From NCBI GenBank assembly GCA_030015575.1, contig JASDDO010000006.1, positions 379,090,137 to 379,154,136 on the forward strand: 64,000 bases of DNA. Reading direction: 5' to 3'. This stretch comes from Agapanthus africanus. Its lineage: Eukaryota > Streptophyta > Magnoliopsida > Asparagales > Amaryllidaceae. How positions within the stretch are numbered: the stretch's first letter is position 1; every line of letters begins with the position of its first letter. Positions 42,266 to 54,977 of this stretch are shown here, one piece after another. The notes under the pieces are model-generated. The model saw only the letters and a program-made list of their open reading frames with translations, was not told where the DNA came from and ran no database searches. A program made the translations under genes and the position numbers.

Positions 42266-44014
42266 GCGGGGCATTCCACTGGATTGTAGGACCTGTTTGG
42301 CCCCCTAATATCCTTCTTGTCCTTTGAGAAGAAAGGACCATTCTACATAAAGATTCTTCCGCCAATGAGAAATATGCCCCCTGTGTATATCTCAGGGGGA
42401 ACAAGTACCCACGTCGTCGCTATTTTGGCGACAGATTGCTTCAGACTCGTTTATTTTTGTTGAGAGTAGGTGACAAACGCCATCTTGCCTCCGCTTTTCA
42501 CTCGTCATCATCGGATGAGAAAGTGTCTTGACACAGCTGATCCAATCGAGTCATTTTATCCATGAGCTCTTGGAAGGTTGTCAGCTTGAAAAGGGCCGTA
42601 AATGGGAACACCTTTTGAATTTGGGTCAAGAGTGGCTATGAACATTCCCACAGCTGCAACTTCGTCGATACGTTGCTCGTATTTTGACCAGAGATTTCAC
42701 CATCAGGTAACATATTGAACCCAGGTCTCATTCGGTCTAACCCTTTCATTGACCAATGTCGTTATGGTAGTGCATTTATTCACACTAGCGAATCTCTAAC
42801 AGAAGAGCATCTCCATCTCGTCGAAGGTATTCACGGAGTCATTCGGGAGTTCCGCATGCCATTCGAAGGCAATGCCCGCCAGACAGCTGACGAACTGTCA
42901 AAGGAGAAGTATATCATTCTCTCCAGTGTTACCGCACATGGATTTAAATCGCGTGATATGCTGGTGAGGATTCCCGGTTCCTTTGTATATGTGGAGTCGA
43001 AAGTATGTATTCTAGCGAGTACTGTATTTGATCGTAGCACGCCGGATACGGTCGATCAGTTTTGATTGGCCTATTTGATACTTCACTAGCATAGTGAGTT
43101 TTGACTTGCTGAGCGATATATGTGTCCAGCTTTGCTTTTGGAATCATTTCCACTTCAGTCGTTGATGAGGGTTGTAGAGGATTTGAAATGCCATCCTTAT
43201 CTTTAAGACCGACTACCGGCGGTTCATCTGCCAGTGGTTCTGATTGAACCATCATTCCAGTCATATTCTGAATCAGAAAGGCCATCTGGTTCATTTTAGT
43301 GGACATTTCTGCCGCTTCTTCATTTCTCTTTTTCAGAGTGCGCTTTAGGAAATCAATATTCGACTCCTTCTCTACTCTTTCTTCGGGTGTGTCCTTTGGA
43401 TTTTCCTTAGGCGATGGATTAGCGTTTGCTGCCGCCTGAGCGAGCATCTCCTGCAACTTTTCACGTTGTAGTTGAACTTTTGTCAGGGACCGAATTTGAG
43501 GTCGGTGACTAGTAGAAGCTCGAACTTCATCTTTGGAATTCACCACATAGACTATGTGAACTACCATGCCCCCAGTCTTTGGGTCTTTGGAGTTTTGGCC
43601 TTTAGAGTTTGCTTCGGGCACTTGAGCTTTATTAGGCCCTTTTTTTTTAGAAGCCTCTTTGGTTTTTGGGGGGAACCGTTGTATCAGGATCCATCTTGGG
43701 ATAAGTCCCCTTGTATTTGAAAGAGGATTTGTCAGAATATGGATAAATTTTAGGGGGAGAGCCGCGGTTGATGACCGAGTCCTTCATCTGCTTCCACACT
43801 TATATATAGACGTGGAAAGTTCTTTTAGGGAGCGAAGTGGTTTCTGCTCTTGTGGGATCTCCCTGGTCTGCAGAGTTTTCTTCAATACCGCGGTGGGAGA
43901 ATTTTTTCTGACCCTTTGCATAGTTCGAAGCTGTTCCCGGTTGGAACAGCAGCATTCATCATCAGAGTTGAAGCAGGTGGAGTCAATACTGATGGAGAAC
44001 TGCCCCCGGCTCAT
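42266..44014 (-). pseudogene. Tat gag (element B), broken
   Basis: The frame from ATG 44014 (MSRGQFSISIDSTC) runs to 43784, shifts, and continues as 43621-42944, with a Lys/Glu-rich helical stretch and KAKLDTYIAQQVKTHYASE. After another shift near 42985 the capsid region follows (HITRFKSMCGNTGEND-like, AFEWHAELPNDSVNTFDEM) down to about 42700, then decays to 42266. It is the only gag of a Tat element in the window. Confidence 0.75.
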
Positions 44015-44536
44015 TTTGTATGACGCCGATATCGACGTCGACCGTTTCTTACGGCCGGGATTTGATTAGCCTCAGGATTTTACTGATCCTGCCCCATATT
44101 TCCTTTGAGAGTTTGAATATTCTTCCCCCTGCATCGACCTTGGTCCTTGGTAGGTGTCAGTTGTTTGAGGACTGATTCCGTCGGCAAAGCTGCATCTTGG
44201 GGAGCCAGCCTATGGAAGACAGACTTCTTCTAGGCTTTCTCCATTGGCGTTGAGGCACCAAGGGTGGGAGGTGGGAGTATCGACCTTAATTAAAGCCCGC
44301 TGATTTCTTGAAGAGCCGAATTGCAGATATTTGAGGCTGCAAGTGACCTATACTTGACTCCTCCAGATGTGATAGAGCCTTAGTTACGGTGAGTGAAAGA
44401 AAAAGCCATTCTCGGAAAAGATGGAATGCCAGCTTCAGTATCTCATCACCCAAGGGCAACTACAAACATATACACCGCTGTTATCTGATCGCAGGAAAAA
44501 CACGACACACGATGTGTGGAGTGGAAAGAGGAAGAG
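44015..44536 (-). other. 5' leader of element B
   Basis: Between primer-binding site and gag. No convincing frame. It would carry the packaging signal of an LTR retrotransposon, but nothing specific can be recognised. Confidence 0.5.
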
Positions 44537-44554
44537 ATCCCACCGGGCGTGCCA
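44537..44554 (-). promoter_or_regulatory. Primer-binding site of element B
   Basis: The sense sequence TGGCACGCCCGGTGGGAT starts with TGG (complement of tRNA CCA) and lies 5 bases after the LTR end GGTGAACA. I cannot name the tRNA from memory. Confidence 0.75.
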
Positions 44555-44559
44555 GAATC

Positions 44560-47500
44560 TGTTCACCGTCGAAAACAGAGACGGAACCAGGATGGTTCAT
44601 CTTGCCTGAATTTGGGGGCAGATGCTATTTGGATTTATCCGTCCACCTCTCCGAAGATGCCAAGTTGATTTATGGCCCCGTGTATCGGAGGTTTGGACGG
44701 ATGCTGCCGTTGTAGCAGACTTCGTCAGATTCCGCCTCGTTGGCGAGGGGGTTTTTGATTGTGGGGACGCTCTTCCCTGCAGGCGCAAGCCCCTCTAGTT
44801 AATTACGTTATCGCATCGCGATAACCACTTTCTCCTGCTCCAGAAGTTCACTTCATGTCGTGTGTATTTGTTTTATTTTTGGTTGCCCGTAGATTGTATA
44901 CGGAGACTAATTTGTGTCATCGCCCGTAGGGCGTGGATTAGTCCAAATCCCTATATTCTTAGATTTGGGTTTGAGTTGATTTAAGGATCGTTAGTCTCAT
45001 TTAAGATCAACTTAAATGTTTGTTAAGGATACGTTAGTCCAATTTTAGACTAAGATCTACTCAAAGGAGTTTTAGGATCATTCAGATCCAACAAAAGAGC
45101 ATTTGGGCTCCATTATTTTAGTTTAAAGACGTTACGGTCCGTTGTTAGTTTAAGAACGTTTCGGTCCATAAATCATCATTTTTGAGTTGAGGGTTAAGTT
45201 TAAGTACATTTCAGTCCGTATTGGGTTGTGCCCATCGGTTTGGGAGTGCACCAAAGAGTTGTTGGTTGTTGGGACCCGCCACATCTCTGAAGACGTTGAA
45301 GAATTACAACGACATGTATCTGAGGTGTGGAGAGATGTACCCTTGAACCAAATTCCAGATTGGTGGGAGAGATCATGGTGGACCATCTAAGAATCATTAG
45401 TCATTTTTGGGAGACTAAGATTAACTTAGAAGATGTGGGATGGACATCGTTCTGGTCATTATCAATTGAGGAATCATTAATTTGGGAAGTCATGAGCATA
45501 GAGACTCGGTCTATTTGGAGATCCAAGATATTTTAATCTTAGGAAGACTTAGCTAATTTGGGGCTGAAGTTGGCTTCTTATAGTATTAAACACTAATATA
45601 ATCTCGGTGCTCACGTGCTCCCACGTGAGATTCTAAAGCAGTGTTAAACACTGAAATTTGGGACGCTCACGTGTGGCACGTGAGGCACCTGAAAGTTGGC
45701 GCTGTACACTTGGGTCTAAATCCCCGTCTGTATATAAGTGTTAAACACTTAATTCTTGTGACCCTCACGTGTGGGCATGTGGGGCGCCCCAGAGTTGGGG
45801 ACTGCCTCTTGGGTTTATTCCCTCTTCCTTTTATAAGTGCTAAGCACTTAGCTCATATAATGCTCACGTGCGAACACGTGAGGTGCTCAAAATGTGAGCG
45901 TTGTCTTTGGATTTTTCTCCTTTTCCATATGAGTGTTAAGCAACTGTTTGAGGGTCGCGTGAGAACACGTGATTCGATCTCAGTCATTCCTTTTTGTTCA
46001 TCAGAGGTTCTCACGTGGGAACACGTGAGCTTTCGTTATAGCGTTGAACGCTAATTAATCACCAGTCTTTTCTTTTATATGCATAGAGATTTTGACCTGA
46101 GTTTTAAGAATTTCAGATCCCTTGTTTTATAAGAATTAAATTCTTTTACCGGGTTAAACCCTAGTTTTATCAGAGGAATTAAATTCCTATATACTTTTAG
46201 AAGAATTAAATTCTTTAAACTTAGTTCTTTCCCCTAAGTTTTGAATCTGCATAACAGAATCTTCGCGATGAGAATTAAATTCTCAACTTGTTGGGAGATC
46301 TGCTTCTGCAGACCTCAACCAGAGAAAGAACTAAATTCTTTTTTTAAGGGGTTAAACCCTTGGAGAGGCAAAGAAGAGATAAGATAATCTCTGTGTTTTT
46401 CTTCTTCTCTGGGGTTTCTTTTTTTTTAAAAGGGAGATCTTCTTCCTTTTACGGAATTGAATTTTTTTTTTTGTACTCTCTCTTCTCTGTGTTTTCTGTG
46501 TGTTCTCTCCGTCTCCTCGCTCCTATTTATACGAGAAGAACAAGAATCAATTTGTTAAGAGAATCCCTCATTAAGAGATCATGATTGATTTCATAATCTT
46601 TTAGATCAAACGGTGAATTTTAATCACCGTTGGATTTTTAATACAAAAGCTCTTTGTGTAACAGAGAAGATTTGTTTGTTTAACAAGATTATGAATATCT
46701 TGTTGGTTTTAATGAGATTAGAATTTTATTCTATCATATCTTTTTAGTTTAACAAGATCAGAAATATATTTTCTTAATATAGAATTTAATTCTATCATAT
46801 GGATATCTCGTTAGTTTAACATAGAGTTTTATTCTTGTCATATGAATATCTTGTTAGTTTAACAAGATTAGGAAAATATTTTCCTATGATAGAATTTTAT
46901 TCTACCAGATGATCACCGTTAGATCTTTGATCAAAGGTCCTCTGTTTAACAGAGAAGATCTTACTAGTTTGAGGAAGATCAAGAAAATATTTCCCAAATA
47001 GAATTTAATTGTATCAGATGATTTAATTGGTGATATTTTATCACCATCGGATTTTAAATCTAGAATTCTCTGTTAGAGAAAGATCTTTCCATATTAGAAT
47101 GATCATGGAAAATATTTCCCAAATAAAATTTAATTTTATTACATAGAATTTAATGGGAATATTTTAAATTGGGGCGCTCAAATGCTTTGCATGTGAGAGG
47201 CAAGAGAACTCACGTGTTTAACACGTGACCCCTGCCGTGGGTTTTAACCTGTTTATATTCGGCGATCATATGCAAAGCATATGAGCGCTCACGTGTTTTA
47301 CACGTGAGGTATGTTTGGCTATTAGTTGTTTTATTTAGTTTATTTTCAGCGCCCATATGCTTTACATATGAGCGCTCACGTGTTTAGCACGTGTGGCCTA
47401 TTTGGCTATTAGTTATTTATGTCAGCGCTCATATGCTTTGCATATGAGTGATCCCGTGTTCTACACGTAAGGCTTGTTCGGCCCTTAGTTATATATTTTC

Positions 47501-47707
47501 AACGTCTATATGCTTTAAATATGGGCGCTCACGTATTTAACACGTGAGGCCCGTTTGGCCTTTTGTTATTTTCTTTCAGTGCTTATATGCTTTGCATATA
47601 AGTGCTCACGTGTTCAACCGTGAATTCTTTTCCTCTTTCTTCTCTCCCTTTTTTATAAAGGTTATAAGGGAACAAATAGCTCTTGGCCGAAAATTTTCGC
47701 GGGAACA
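44560..47707 (-). repeat. 5' LTR of Tat element B
   Basis: 3148 bp, sense start TGTTCCCGCG at 47707 and end GGTGAACA at 44560. It carries the same landmarks as the 3' LTR: palindrome 44807-44825, GTATAC box 44885-44901, TATA box 46524-46531 and U3 palindromes 47160-47620. Over 33000-33125 versus 45590-45715 I count about ten differences, roughly 92% identity. The insertion is therefore old enough to have decayed. Confidence 0.92.
46524..46531 (-). promoter_or_regulatory. TATA box, element B 5' LTR
   Basis: TATAAATA on the sense strand, about 1.18 kb after the LTR start. Likely core promoter. Confidence 0.65.
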
Positions 47708-47712
47708 CCTAT
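47708..47712. repeat. Target duplication of element B, right (CCTAT)
   Basis: Directly right of the LTR end GGGAACA. It differs from the left copy by one C-to-T change. Confidence 0.85.
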
Positions 47713-50098
47713 AGCTCTTGGTCGATGGCAAACTGCTCCAAGTCCTCAGTACTGGGCTCGATCTCTAGTGAGTCCGATCCACCTGAAAACATTCCAAAGA
47801 AGAAGAAAATGAATGTCGTCAGCGAACAATCGCTCGGTAGTTCCAAAGATAGGTAGAGATAGAATAGACAGAAAGAGAGTATAAATAGTAATGTTTGATT
47901 ATATTGTTAACACAGTTATTTGTAGCTTGGTAAAGAATATGCCAGTGCATACGAGAAGAGTCCCACTATTCCGGACACTAAGGTATACGGAGCACAAGGA
48001 ACCATTCAATCACGGTACAACGGTAATGGAGATTCAGGTTAGGTGTATTAAAGTGACCGTCTCGTGCCACTTCTAACACATTCCGTACCAGTCTACCCCT
48101 TAAAAAACCCCGTAATGTATTTTGTATTAATTTGTATTGTTTTGTGCAATAGATTGTACGACTTGCCGAAACCATGATATCACGTAATTGGAATGGATAT
48201 AATGGATAGACATGTAAACGGAGTATATCCATGGTTCGGTTCGGTCGAGATAGATTGATATAGATTGAGTTCTGGTATAGACGGATTCATGTTGAATTGC
48301 AGTTATACTTGAATCATATTCAAGTCAGATTGATTGCATATTTGACCGTGACTCGAACTGAGTCGGACTTTTAAAACAAAATTGAAGTCCTGAATTAATT
48401 TTGATATTATCGGTAACTGCTGCGCATGGACGGCAGGATTTGTGTCTTTTTCTAAGATAATTACCGTGTTGATAACCCCGTTGTTAGGTTGTCTACCTTA
48501 GATAGCCAAACACCCATATTTTCCGGCTTCCTGAGGCTCAAGAGAACTGGTCCCGTTTAAACCTATATTTATTAAGGTCCTTATTGTAATTTAATATAAC
48601 TTGAGGGGGTTTTATGTAAAAATAGTTTTGATATATTTTCAAAATACACCTCAAGTATTTAATTATCGTCTTCAGGGTTTTCATAGATATATATTTTATA
48701 AAAGTGAATTTTTTTAATGAGTAGAACCTAGTTTTCATTGTATATGGTATTTTAATGAAATATTAGAATTTGTATTGGATTGTAATGGTAGTTTCATGAA
48801 ATTGTGATTCTTTTGCTTTAGAAAACATGGAATATTCATATATTATATTTAAAATAGATATTTTGATAATATTTATATATATATATATATATATTTAATA
48901 AAAATAAAGTTTATTTATTTTGTTGAAATCTCATTTTCTTAAAAATTGCATCAAAATTACATCGAGATCGAATGCTCCTTGCGAAGGTCTGCATCTCGCT
49001 CTACTAGGCCCGAGAATGTGCGATAACCCGTACCATCCCGATCGGGGTTCCCCAAAATGGGTTGTAAAGGCGCAATTGCACGGAATTAAATAACACTTTT
49101 TAAAGAAAACGGTTTTGAATGTTCAAGGTACTTATTCGTAATCTCGTATGTTTCCCATAAACTGAAGTCCTAAAATTTATCGTGTTATGTCAAAAATATG
49201 TGTTGTGATGAGGTAGGTCATTACCTCGTGAGTTATCTAAAGGTAATACGGTTAAATTGAATAATTATAAGTTGTATGTAATATGATGGTATTTTACCGT
49301 AAAAGTGAAATAAAAATTGCAATATGAATTATTTTGAGATGAAACTTATTCTAATATTTTTATTTATGTTTGTTAAATATTATGAGAAAATATGGTATTT
49401 TATTATTTAAGAAAAATGGAGTTTTTAAAGAAAAACGAATCGGAAGTCGGAATAACTCCGCTTCCGATGAGTTTTTAAAAAGAGAAGTTTTAGAATAGAG
49501 ATGGAGGAGGGGAATGGGGACATACTGGCTATTAAGAAAGAAGGGAGAAAGAAGAAGCTTTAAGAACCATCGGGACGTCGTTTCGTCGCCGGAATCTTTT
49601 CGAAACGTCGTCGGAACTTCGTCTCTTGCTAACTCCACTTGTACAACTTGGGACTTGGAAATTTTAGAGAGTTTTTGTAATGAAATTATGAATGAGGAGA
49701 GGTGAAATATGGTGTGGTATTTATAGGGAAAATTAGGGTTTAGGATAATGAAGAATAGAATTAAAATGTGCATTAAAAAGTGGATTAATGCCCATTTTTA
49801 ATTCTCTATTTATTTTTAATAAAAACAAGCAGTACAGGGTTAAGGGGGGAGGCCAGGGGTGTGGAGTTAAAATTTGGGGATCATCCCCTACGAGGGGCCC
49901 GGCGGTGCCGGCCGTAGGCATCATCTCGCCGGCCCAAATCCGGTGAAGGATGGTGGGATCTCCACCACGTGTCAGGGTCTGTTGGTATAACATTTCCTAC
50001 GTGTTTTTTTATCTGTGACTTTTCATTTTACGTGTAATGCACATGTAAACGTTTGGGCTTTTAAAAGATTAAAGAAAAAACCAATTAAAAAATATATG

Positions 50099-50166
50099 TG
50101 TCGATGGGATTCGAACACAGTGGCTATGTCACAACAGTGCAAGACTTTACCAATGAGCTACGGGTT
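50099..50166 (-). other. tRNA-like segment in Tekay 5' LTR
   Basis: The partner of 26534-26600, with the same A-box-like (TAGCTCATTGGTAAAG) and B-box-like (GTGTTCGAATCCCATC) stretches and minor differences. It is present in both LTRs, so it belonged to the element when it inserted. Confidence 0.5.
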
Positions 50167-50284
50167 ATTTCTTGCTGTTCAAAGGAAATTCAAATACTTA
50201 TAGCATACACAGGATTACAAATACTCTATTTGTACATTAATTTTTAATCAAATTTTCTGTATACTGAAAACAGAGATGTTACAT

Positions 50285-51185
50285 CGCTAAATTCCGAAAT
50301 GAAATTAGGAGATTTTCATAAAAATCGGAAGAATCTTTTTGGAAATATTTTGAACGTTTTAAAAACCTTCTCATTAAATGCCCATATCATAATATAGCTA
50401 ATTTAGAATTATACCAGATAGTGTATGATGGTATGGATTCTAAACTTATGATAGAGTCGATGTGTCAAGATGACTTTATGATGAAAAAGGTGGATGAAGC
50501 ATGGAACTTTCTAGAAAATTATCTGATAAAACCATATTAATGAGAGAGATTTGACCACATTTAGGGGAGGGTTACACGCAGTTGAAGTTATTATAGAGAT
50601 ACAAGCCGAGCTAGCAGCAATAAGAAAATCAATAGAAAAGTTATCAACTACAACCGTCCCTGTCCAACAAGTTAGCAAACCCTCTCCTTATCTAAACTGT
50701 CAAGACTCTTTCCACTTTTCTGAAAAATGTCCCCTTCTAAGCGGTCCTTAATGGCAAGATACCACCAATGTTGTATATCAAAATAATAGTAATAATCCGT
50801 ATTCTCAAACCTATAATCAAGGATGGAGGAACTACCCTAATTTACAATGGAATCATGGCAACATTAGCCAACAATTCCAAAACCAAAGACAAGATCCTCC
50901 ACCTAACCTACCCAACCTAACGCACAATACACATTTAATAGTGTTAGGAATGAGAATACATACTTTAATAATGAAAAGCAGATGGCTATGTTTTTGCAAA
51001 ATGAAATTACATCACTTAAACAGTCTATAACTAATATTGAAAGGAAGATTGGTCAGCTCACTGCAGTATTAGGAGGACGAGAGATGGGCACCTTACCTAA
51101 CCAACCTGTAAGAAATCCGAAAGATACATGTATAAATCCTGCTCAAATAAATTCTATAACCACTTTTAGGTCGGAAAAATAGGTT
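50285..51185 (+). pseudogene. Athila gag, right half
   Basis: Continues 23898 after the Tekay insertion: AKFRNEI, then FERFKNLLIKCPYHN, QIVYDGMD and MKKVDEAWNFLEN motifs, with stops near 50320 and 50540. A later part has a possible zinc-binding stretch (CQDSFHFSEKC) and the Asn/Gln-rich NPYSQTYNQGWRNYPN segment typical of Athila gag. It ends around 51180, with several frame breaks. Confidence 0.8.
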
Positions 51186-52140
51186 GATAAGCAGGTTAGG
51201 ATGCCCGATAATTCTGAAGAAATCTCGGCTGATGAGACGCAGCAGACTCCCATTCCACTTGTACAACCGGCATTTACTTTTACATCCAATCTTTCTTCTA
51301 TTAATAACACTCTTGATCCTAAAGCATCTTTTCCTAAGCGTTTGAAGGCCATGAAGTATGATGCTAATGCAGCGAAGATGATGGAGACGTTTAAATAAGT
51401 CAAGGTCAACATCCCTCCACTAGATGCAATTGAGCAAATTTCATCTTATACTAAATTTCTTAAAGACCTTTGCACTAAAAAGAGGCAGACACATGTACCT
51501 AAGATGGGTTTTTTAGCCGGTAATATTAGTGATGTCTTACATAATGCATTACCCATAAAGTATACGGAACTCGGTTGTACTATAATTTCTTGCGTTATAG
51601 GAGGTGAGATCATTAATAAAGTTTTACTTGATCTAGACGCTATTGTGAAGCTTCTTCCTTTTTCGGTCGATGAACAGCTAGGGATAGATGAGTTTGAACC
51701 CACAAAAATCACTTTACAGTTGGCAGATCGTTCTATTAAGAAACCAAAGGGAGAGATTAAGGATGTGTTAATCAAAGTAGGCGAATTTATATTCCCTGTA
51801 GATTTCATTATTTTAGAAACACAACATGTCTCTAACCCTAAAAATCAAATTTCGGTAACTTTAGGATGACTATTCCTGGCTACCGCTAACGTTTTGATTA
51901 ATTGTCGTAATGGTTCAATGAAAATTTCATTTGGAAACATGACTGTTGATCTAAATATTTTCAATTTAGGAAGCCAAACTAGTGCTCCTTATAACTTACC
52001 TTGTGACATCAATATTTTATTTGAATTGTCTAATGAGAAAACAAGTGACGATGATGATTGTTTATTTGATTTTAAGGGCTACGATTCTTTATTTGATGGT
52101 ACACATGATCAACTTAATGATACCTCACCTAATCTTCGTG
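51186..52140 (+). pseudogene. Athila protease region, catalytic motif damaged
   Basis: A linker (51201-51398) leads into the aspartic protease (51504-51869: ISCVIGG, then LLDLDAIVKLLPF, ITLQLADRS, FIFPVDFIIL). The catalytic DLGA motif reads DLDA, so the protease would be dead. After a stop at 51867-51869 the frame resumes (FLATANVLINCRNGSMKISFGNMT, to about 51980) and then turns into an acidic stretch. RT is absent: sequence similar to copia gag follows. Confidence 0.82.
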
Positions 52141-52149
52141 ATGAACTTT

Positions 52150-52990
52150 ATATGGTAATGTCTCGAAAAAGTTTCCTTGAAAATCAAATTTTGTTGTTAC
52201 TAATGGAGAAAAAGGAATTGACTTCTTTTAATTAATTTTTGAAAATCGAAAAAGAGAATTTGATTTTATCTTGCAATTCTTTGAGAGAAGAAGATAATAG
52301 TTTGATTGAAAATTTTACTAGTAAAATTGATATTTTAAAATTTTCTAGCAGTTCACAAGAAGTTTTGAGAAATGATATTTTGATTGATAAATTAGAAAAA
52401 GAGAAAAATGATTTTCTGGCACAAATTTATAAATTCAAGAAGAAGAAAATTGAGTTTCTTTCAAAAATTGATATTCAATTAAAAAATATTGATGCTTTAA
52501 AAGCTGAAAATGAAAATTTGATTTTGTCATGTGATATTTTGAGGAATGACCATGAAAATTTGATTTCATCTTTTAAAAGTGAAATTGATTTTTTGAAATT
52601 ATCCTATATTTCTCATGGAAAATTGATAGTAGAAATTGCTTCTCTCAAGAAAAAAAATAATGATTTAACTGTTTCTTTTGCTAAGTTTTAAAAAATAAAG
52701 AAAAAGATTGATCATTTACCAAGAAAAGGGAAGAACATTTTAAGTGAAGAAGACGTTGATTTTAAAACTTTAAATTTTCAAAAATTCTCTTCATCTAAAT
52801 TTGTCAACCACTATTCTAAACATAAATATACTCTCATGGGTACATTTAATCACACTTGTCATTATTGTGATGCACATGACCACTTTGCACAGTCTTATGA
52901 GTTGAAAAAAAATCTTTATATACAAATTTGAAATAGGTTTCCAAAACTAACCACCATAAACCCAAGTTAGTTTGGATACCAAAATGCACA
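52150..52990 (+). pseudogene. Ty1/copia-type gag fragment
   Basis: A long coiled-coil-like stretch (frame 52239-52691, Lys/Glu/Asn-rich heptads), then after a stop a CHYCDAHDHFAQ knuckle-like motif near 52858. A segment close to KPKLVWIPK near 52960, which usually follows the zinc knuckle in SIRE-type copia gag, comes next. Several stops. It ends where element C begins at 53052. Confidence 0.6.
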
Positions 52991-53639
52991 CCCACATTTT
53001 CTTTTGTAGGTATTGAGAATTTGAAATCATGAAGATTTCAACAAAGGTAAGTGTTCACAGCCGAAAGACGCGACGAGGACGTTAGGACGTCTGGCCTGAA
53101 TTTTGGGGGCATATGCTATTTGGTTTTATCAGTCCACCTCTCCGAAGATGCCAAGTTGATTTATGGCCCCGTGTATCGGAGGTTTAGACGAATGCGGCCG
53201 TTGTAGCAGACTTCGTCAAATTCCCCCTCATTGCGATGGGTTTTTGATTGTGGAGACGCTCTTCCCTGCAGACGCAAGCCCCTGCAGTTAATTACGCTAC
53301 CGCATCGCGGTAAAAACTTTCTCCTTCTCCATATGTTCACTTCATGTCGTGTGTGTTTTTTTTGTTTTTGGTTTCCCGTGAATTGTATACGGAGACTAAT
53401 TTATGTTGTCTCCCGTAGGGCGGAGATTAGTCCAAATTCGTATTTTCTTAGATTTGGGTTTGGTTTGATTTAAGGATCGTTAACCTCATTTGAGATTAAG
53501 ATCAACTTAAATGTTTGTTGATGATACGTTAGTCTAATTTTAGACTAAGATCTACTCAACGGGATTTTGAGATCATTTAGATCCAACGAAAAAGTATTTG
53601 GGCTTTATCGTCTTAGTTTAGGGACGTTGCGGTCCATTG

Positions 53640-53905
53640 GGTTCAAGGACATCATAGTCCATGTAAGTTTAAAGACATCATAGTCTGTAGGGTTTAAAGA
53701 CATCATACTCTGTAAGGTTTAAAGACATCATAGTCTGGGTTAAAGACATCATAGTTTGTAAGGTTTAAAGACATCATAGTCTGGTTTAAAGACATCATAG
53801 TCTGTAAGGTTTAAAGACATCATACTCTAGTTTAAAGACATCATAGTCTAGTTTAAAGACATCATAGTCTGTAAGGTTTAAAGACATCATAGTCTGTAGA
53901 GTTTC
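53640..53905 (-). repeat. Degenerate 24-27-bp array in LTR C
   Basis: About ten units of GTTTAAAGACATCATAGTCT with a GTAAG spacer of variable length. It is the same family as the 72-bp array of LTR A, but with a different unit amplified. Confidence 0.85.
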
Positions 53906-54969
53906 TGGTTGTCAGGACCCGCCACCTCCCTGAAGACGTTGAAGAATTATAACGACATGTATCAGAGGTGTGAAGAGATATACCCTTGAACCAATATTGG
54001 TTGGGAGATCTATAGTACGGTTTGGGACTAAGACCAATTAGAGAAATTGTGAGCACATGGGCTTGGTTGATCTGAATTAAGGACTTGTGGCCAACTTGGG
54101 CTCAGTCGACTCAGTTTTGAATAAAATGTTGAACATTTGTTTGGGCTCAGTCCACCCTTTTTGTTCAACAATGCTGAACATTGATTTGGGTTTTGACACC
54201 CCCTCTTTCTTTTTTGTTTTTTATTGAGTATTGAACACTCTTTGTGGCGCTGGGGCTTTATTTAAAGAGCACTTTGTATTTTCTCAGCGCTCACGTGAGG
54301 AGCACGTGGAGCGCTTGGCGCCAGATTTGGAGTGCTAAAGCAATTCTTAGCGCCCACGTGAGGAACACGTGGAGCGCTTGGTACTGAGTGCCAGACTTGG
54401 AGCGCTAAAGCGCTTCTTTTAAAATAACGTACACGTGAGGAGCACGTGGAGCGCTTGGCGCTGAGCGTCACACTTGGAGCGCTAAAGCGCTTCTTTTAAG
54501 ATAGCGCCCACATGAGGAGCACGTGGAGAGCTCGGCGCTGAGTGCTAGGTACTGTTTCTTTGGCAGTTCCGATCAGTTCTGTGCTCTGAAAATTAAATTC
54601 TCGTTTATAAGAGACTTTGTCTCATGGATCTAAGAACTAAGTTCTTCTTTTATGAAAAGATGCTGTGATCTCCTTTGTTTTTCTTTATGAGAGACTTTGT
54701 CTTATGGATCTAAGAACTAAGCTCTTCTTTTTGAAGAGATGCTATGATCTCTTTTGTTTTTCTTTATGAGAGACTTTGTCTCATGGATCTAAGAACTAAG
54801 TCCTTCTTTTTGAAGAGATGCTACGATCTCTTTTGTTTTTTCTTTACCTTGAAGAGAGGTATTTCTCGCCTTGAACTATAAAGTTTATGGGGGAGTTCTT
54901 CTCTATTTCTTCTTTTTAATTTGAAACTTATGGGGAGGTTCCTCTTTTAAGACCTGAAGTCTTGGGTCC

Positions 54970-54977
54970 TTTATATA
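54970..54977 (-). promoter_or_regulatory. TATA box of element C LTR
   Basis: TATATAAA on the sense strand, in the context CCCTATATAAAGGACCC, about 660 bp after the LTR start. Confidence 0.65.

Larger units (their letters stand above)
31952..47707 (-). mobile_element. Tat-lineage element B, two LTRs, rearranged inside
   Basis: A 15.76-kb minus-strand element. Both LTRs (44560-47707 and 31952-35278), primer-binding site, polypurine tract and target duplication are present, so it moved as a unit. Inside are a broken gag, then a 3'-UTR-like block where protease and RT should be, then RNase H, a second RNase H, integrase, 27-bp and hairpin repeats, a 113-bp array and more hairpins. There is no antisense gene. 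Confidence 0.9.
23899..50283 (-). mobile_element. Tekay/Del chromovirus element, split by Tat element B
   Basis: A minus-strand element. The 3' LTR is 23899-26716, with polypurine tract, gag-pol (26760-31514) and 5' LTR 31697-31951 plus 47708-50283. Removing element B and one target copy gives an element of about 10.6 kb with LTRs of about 2.82 kb each. Target duplication CGCTA is at 23894-23898 and 50285-50289, with one extra T at 50284, so LTR ends of ATGT...ACAT with a 4-bp CGCT duplication are also possible. The chromodomain and RT sequence place it in Tekay/Del. Confidence 0.9.
47708..50283 (-). repeat. Tekay 5' LTR, sense 5' part
   Basis: Continuation of the 5' LTR beyond element B. 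It begins with the second target copy CCTAT (47708-47712) and matches 24149-26716 throughout, including the AT-rich tract near 48870-48895 and the tRNA-like segment. Confidence 0.88.

Noticed and set aside
42715..43065. 116-codon plus-strand frame
   Set aside because: It lies opposite the gag of element B, and the minus strand carries recognisable gag motifs.
43659..44069. 136-codon plus-strand frame with Cys-rich end
   Set aside because: Opposite the N-terminal part of gag of element B. No similarity recognised and no counterpart elsewhere.
48870..48895. AT microsatellite as a notable feature
   Set aside because: A short simple repeat, longer than its counterpart in the other LTR. Ordinary slippage.
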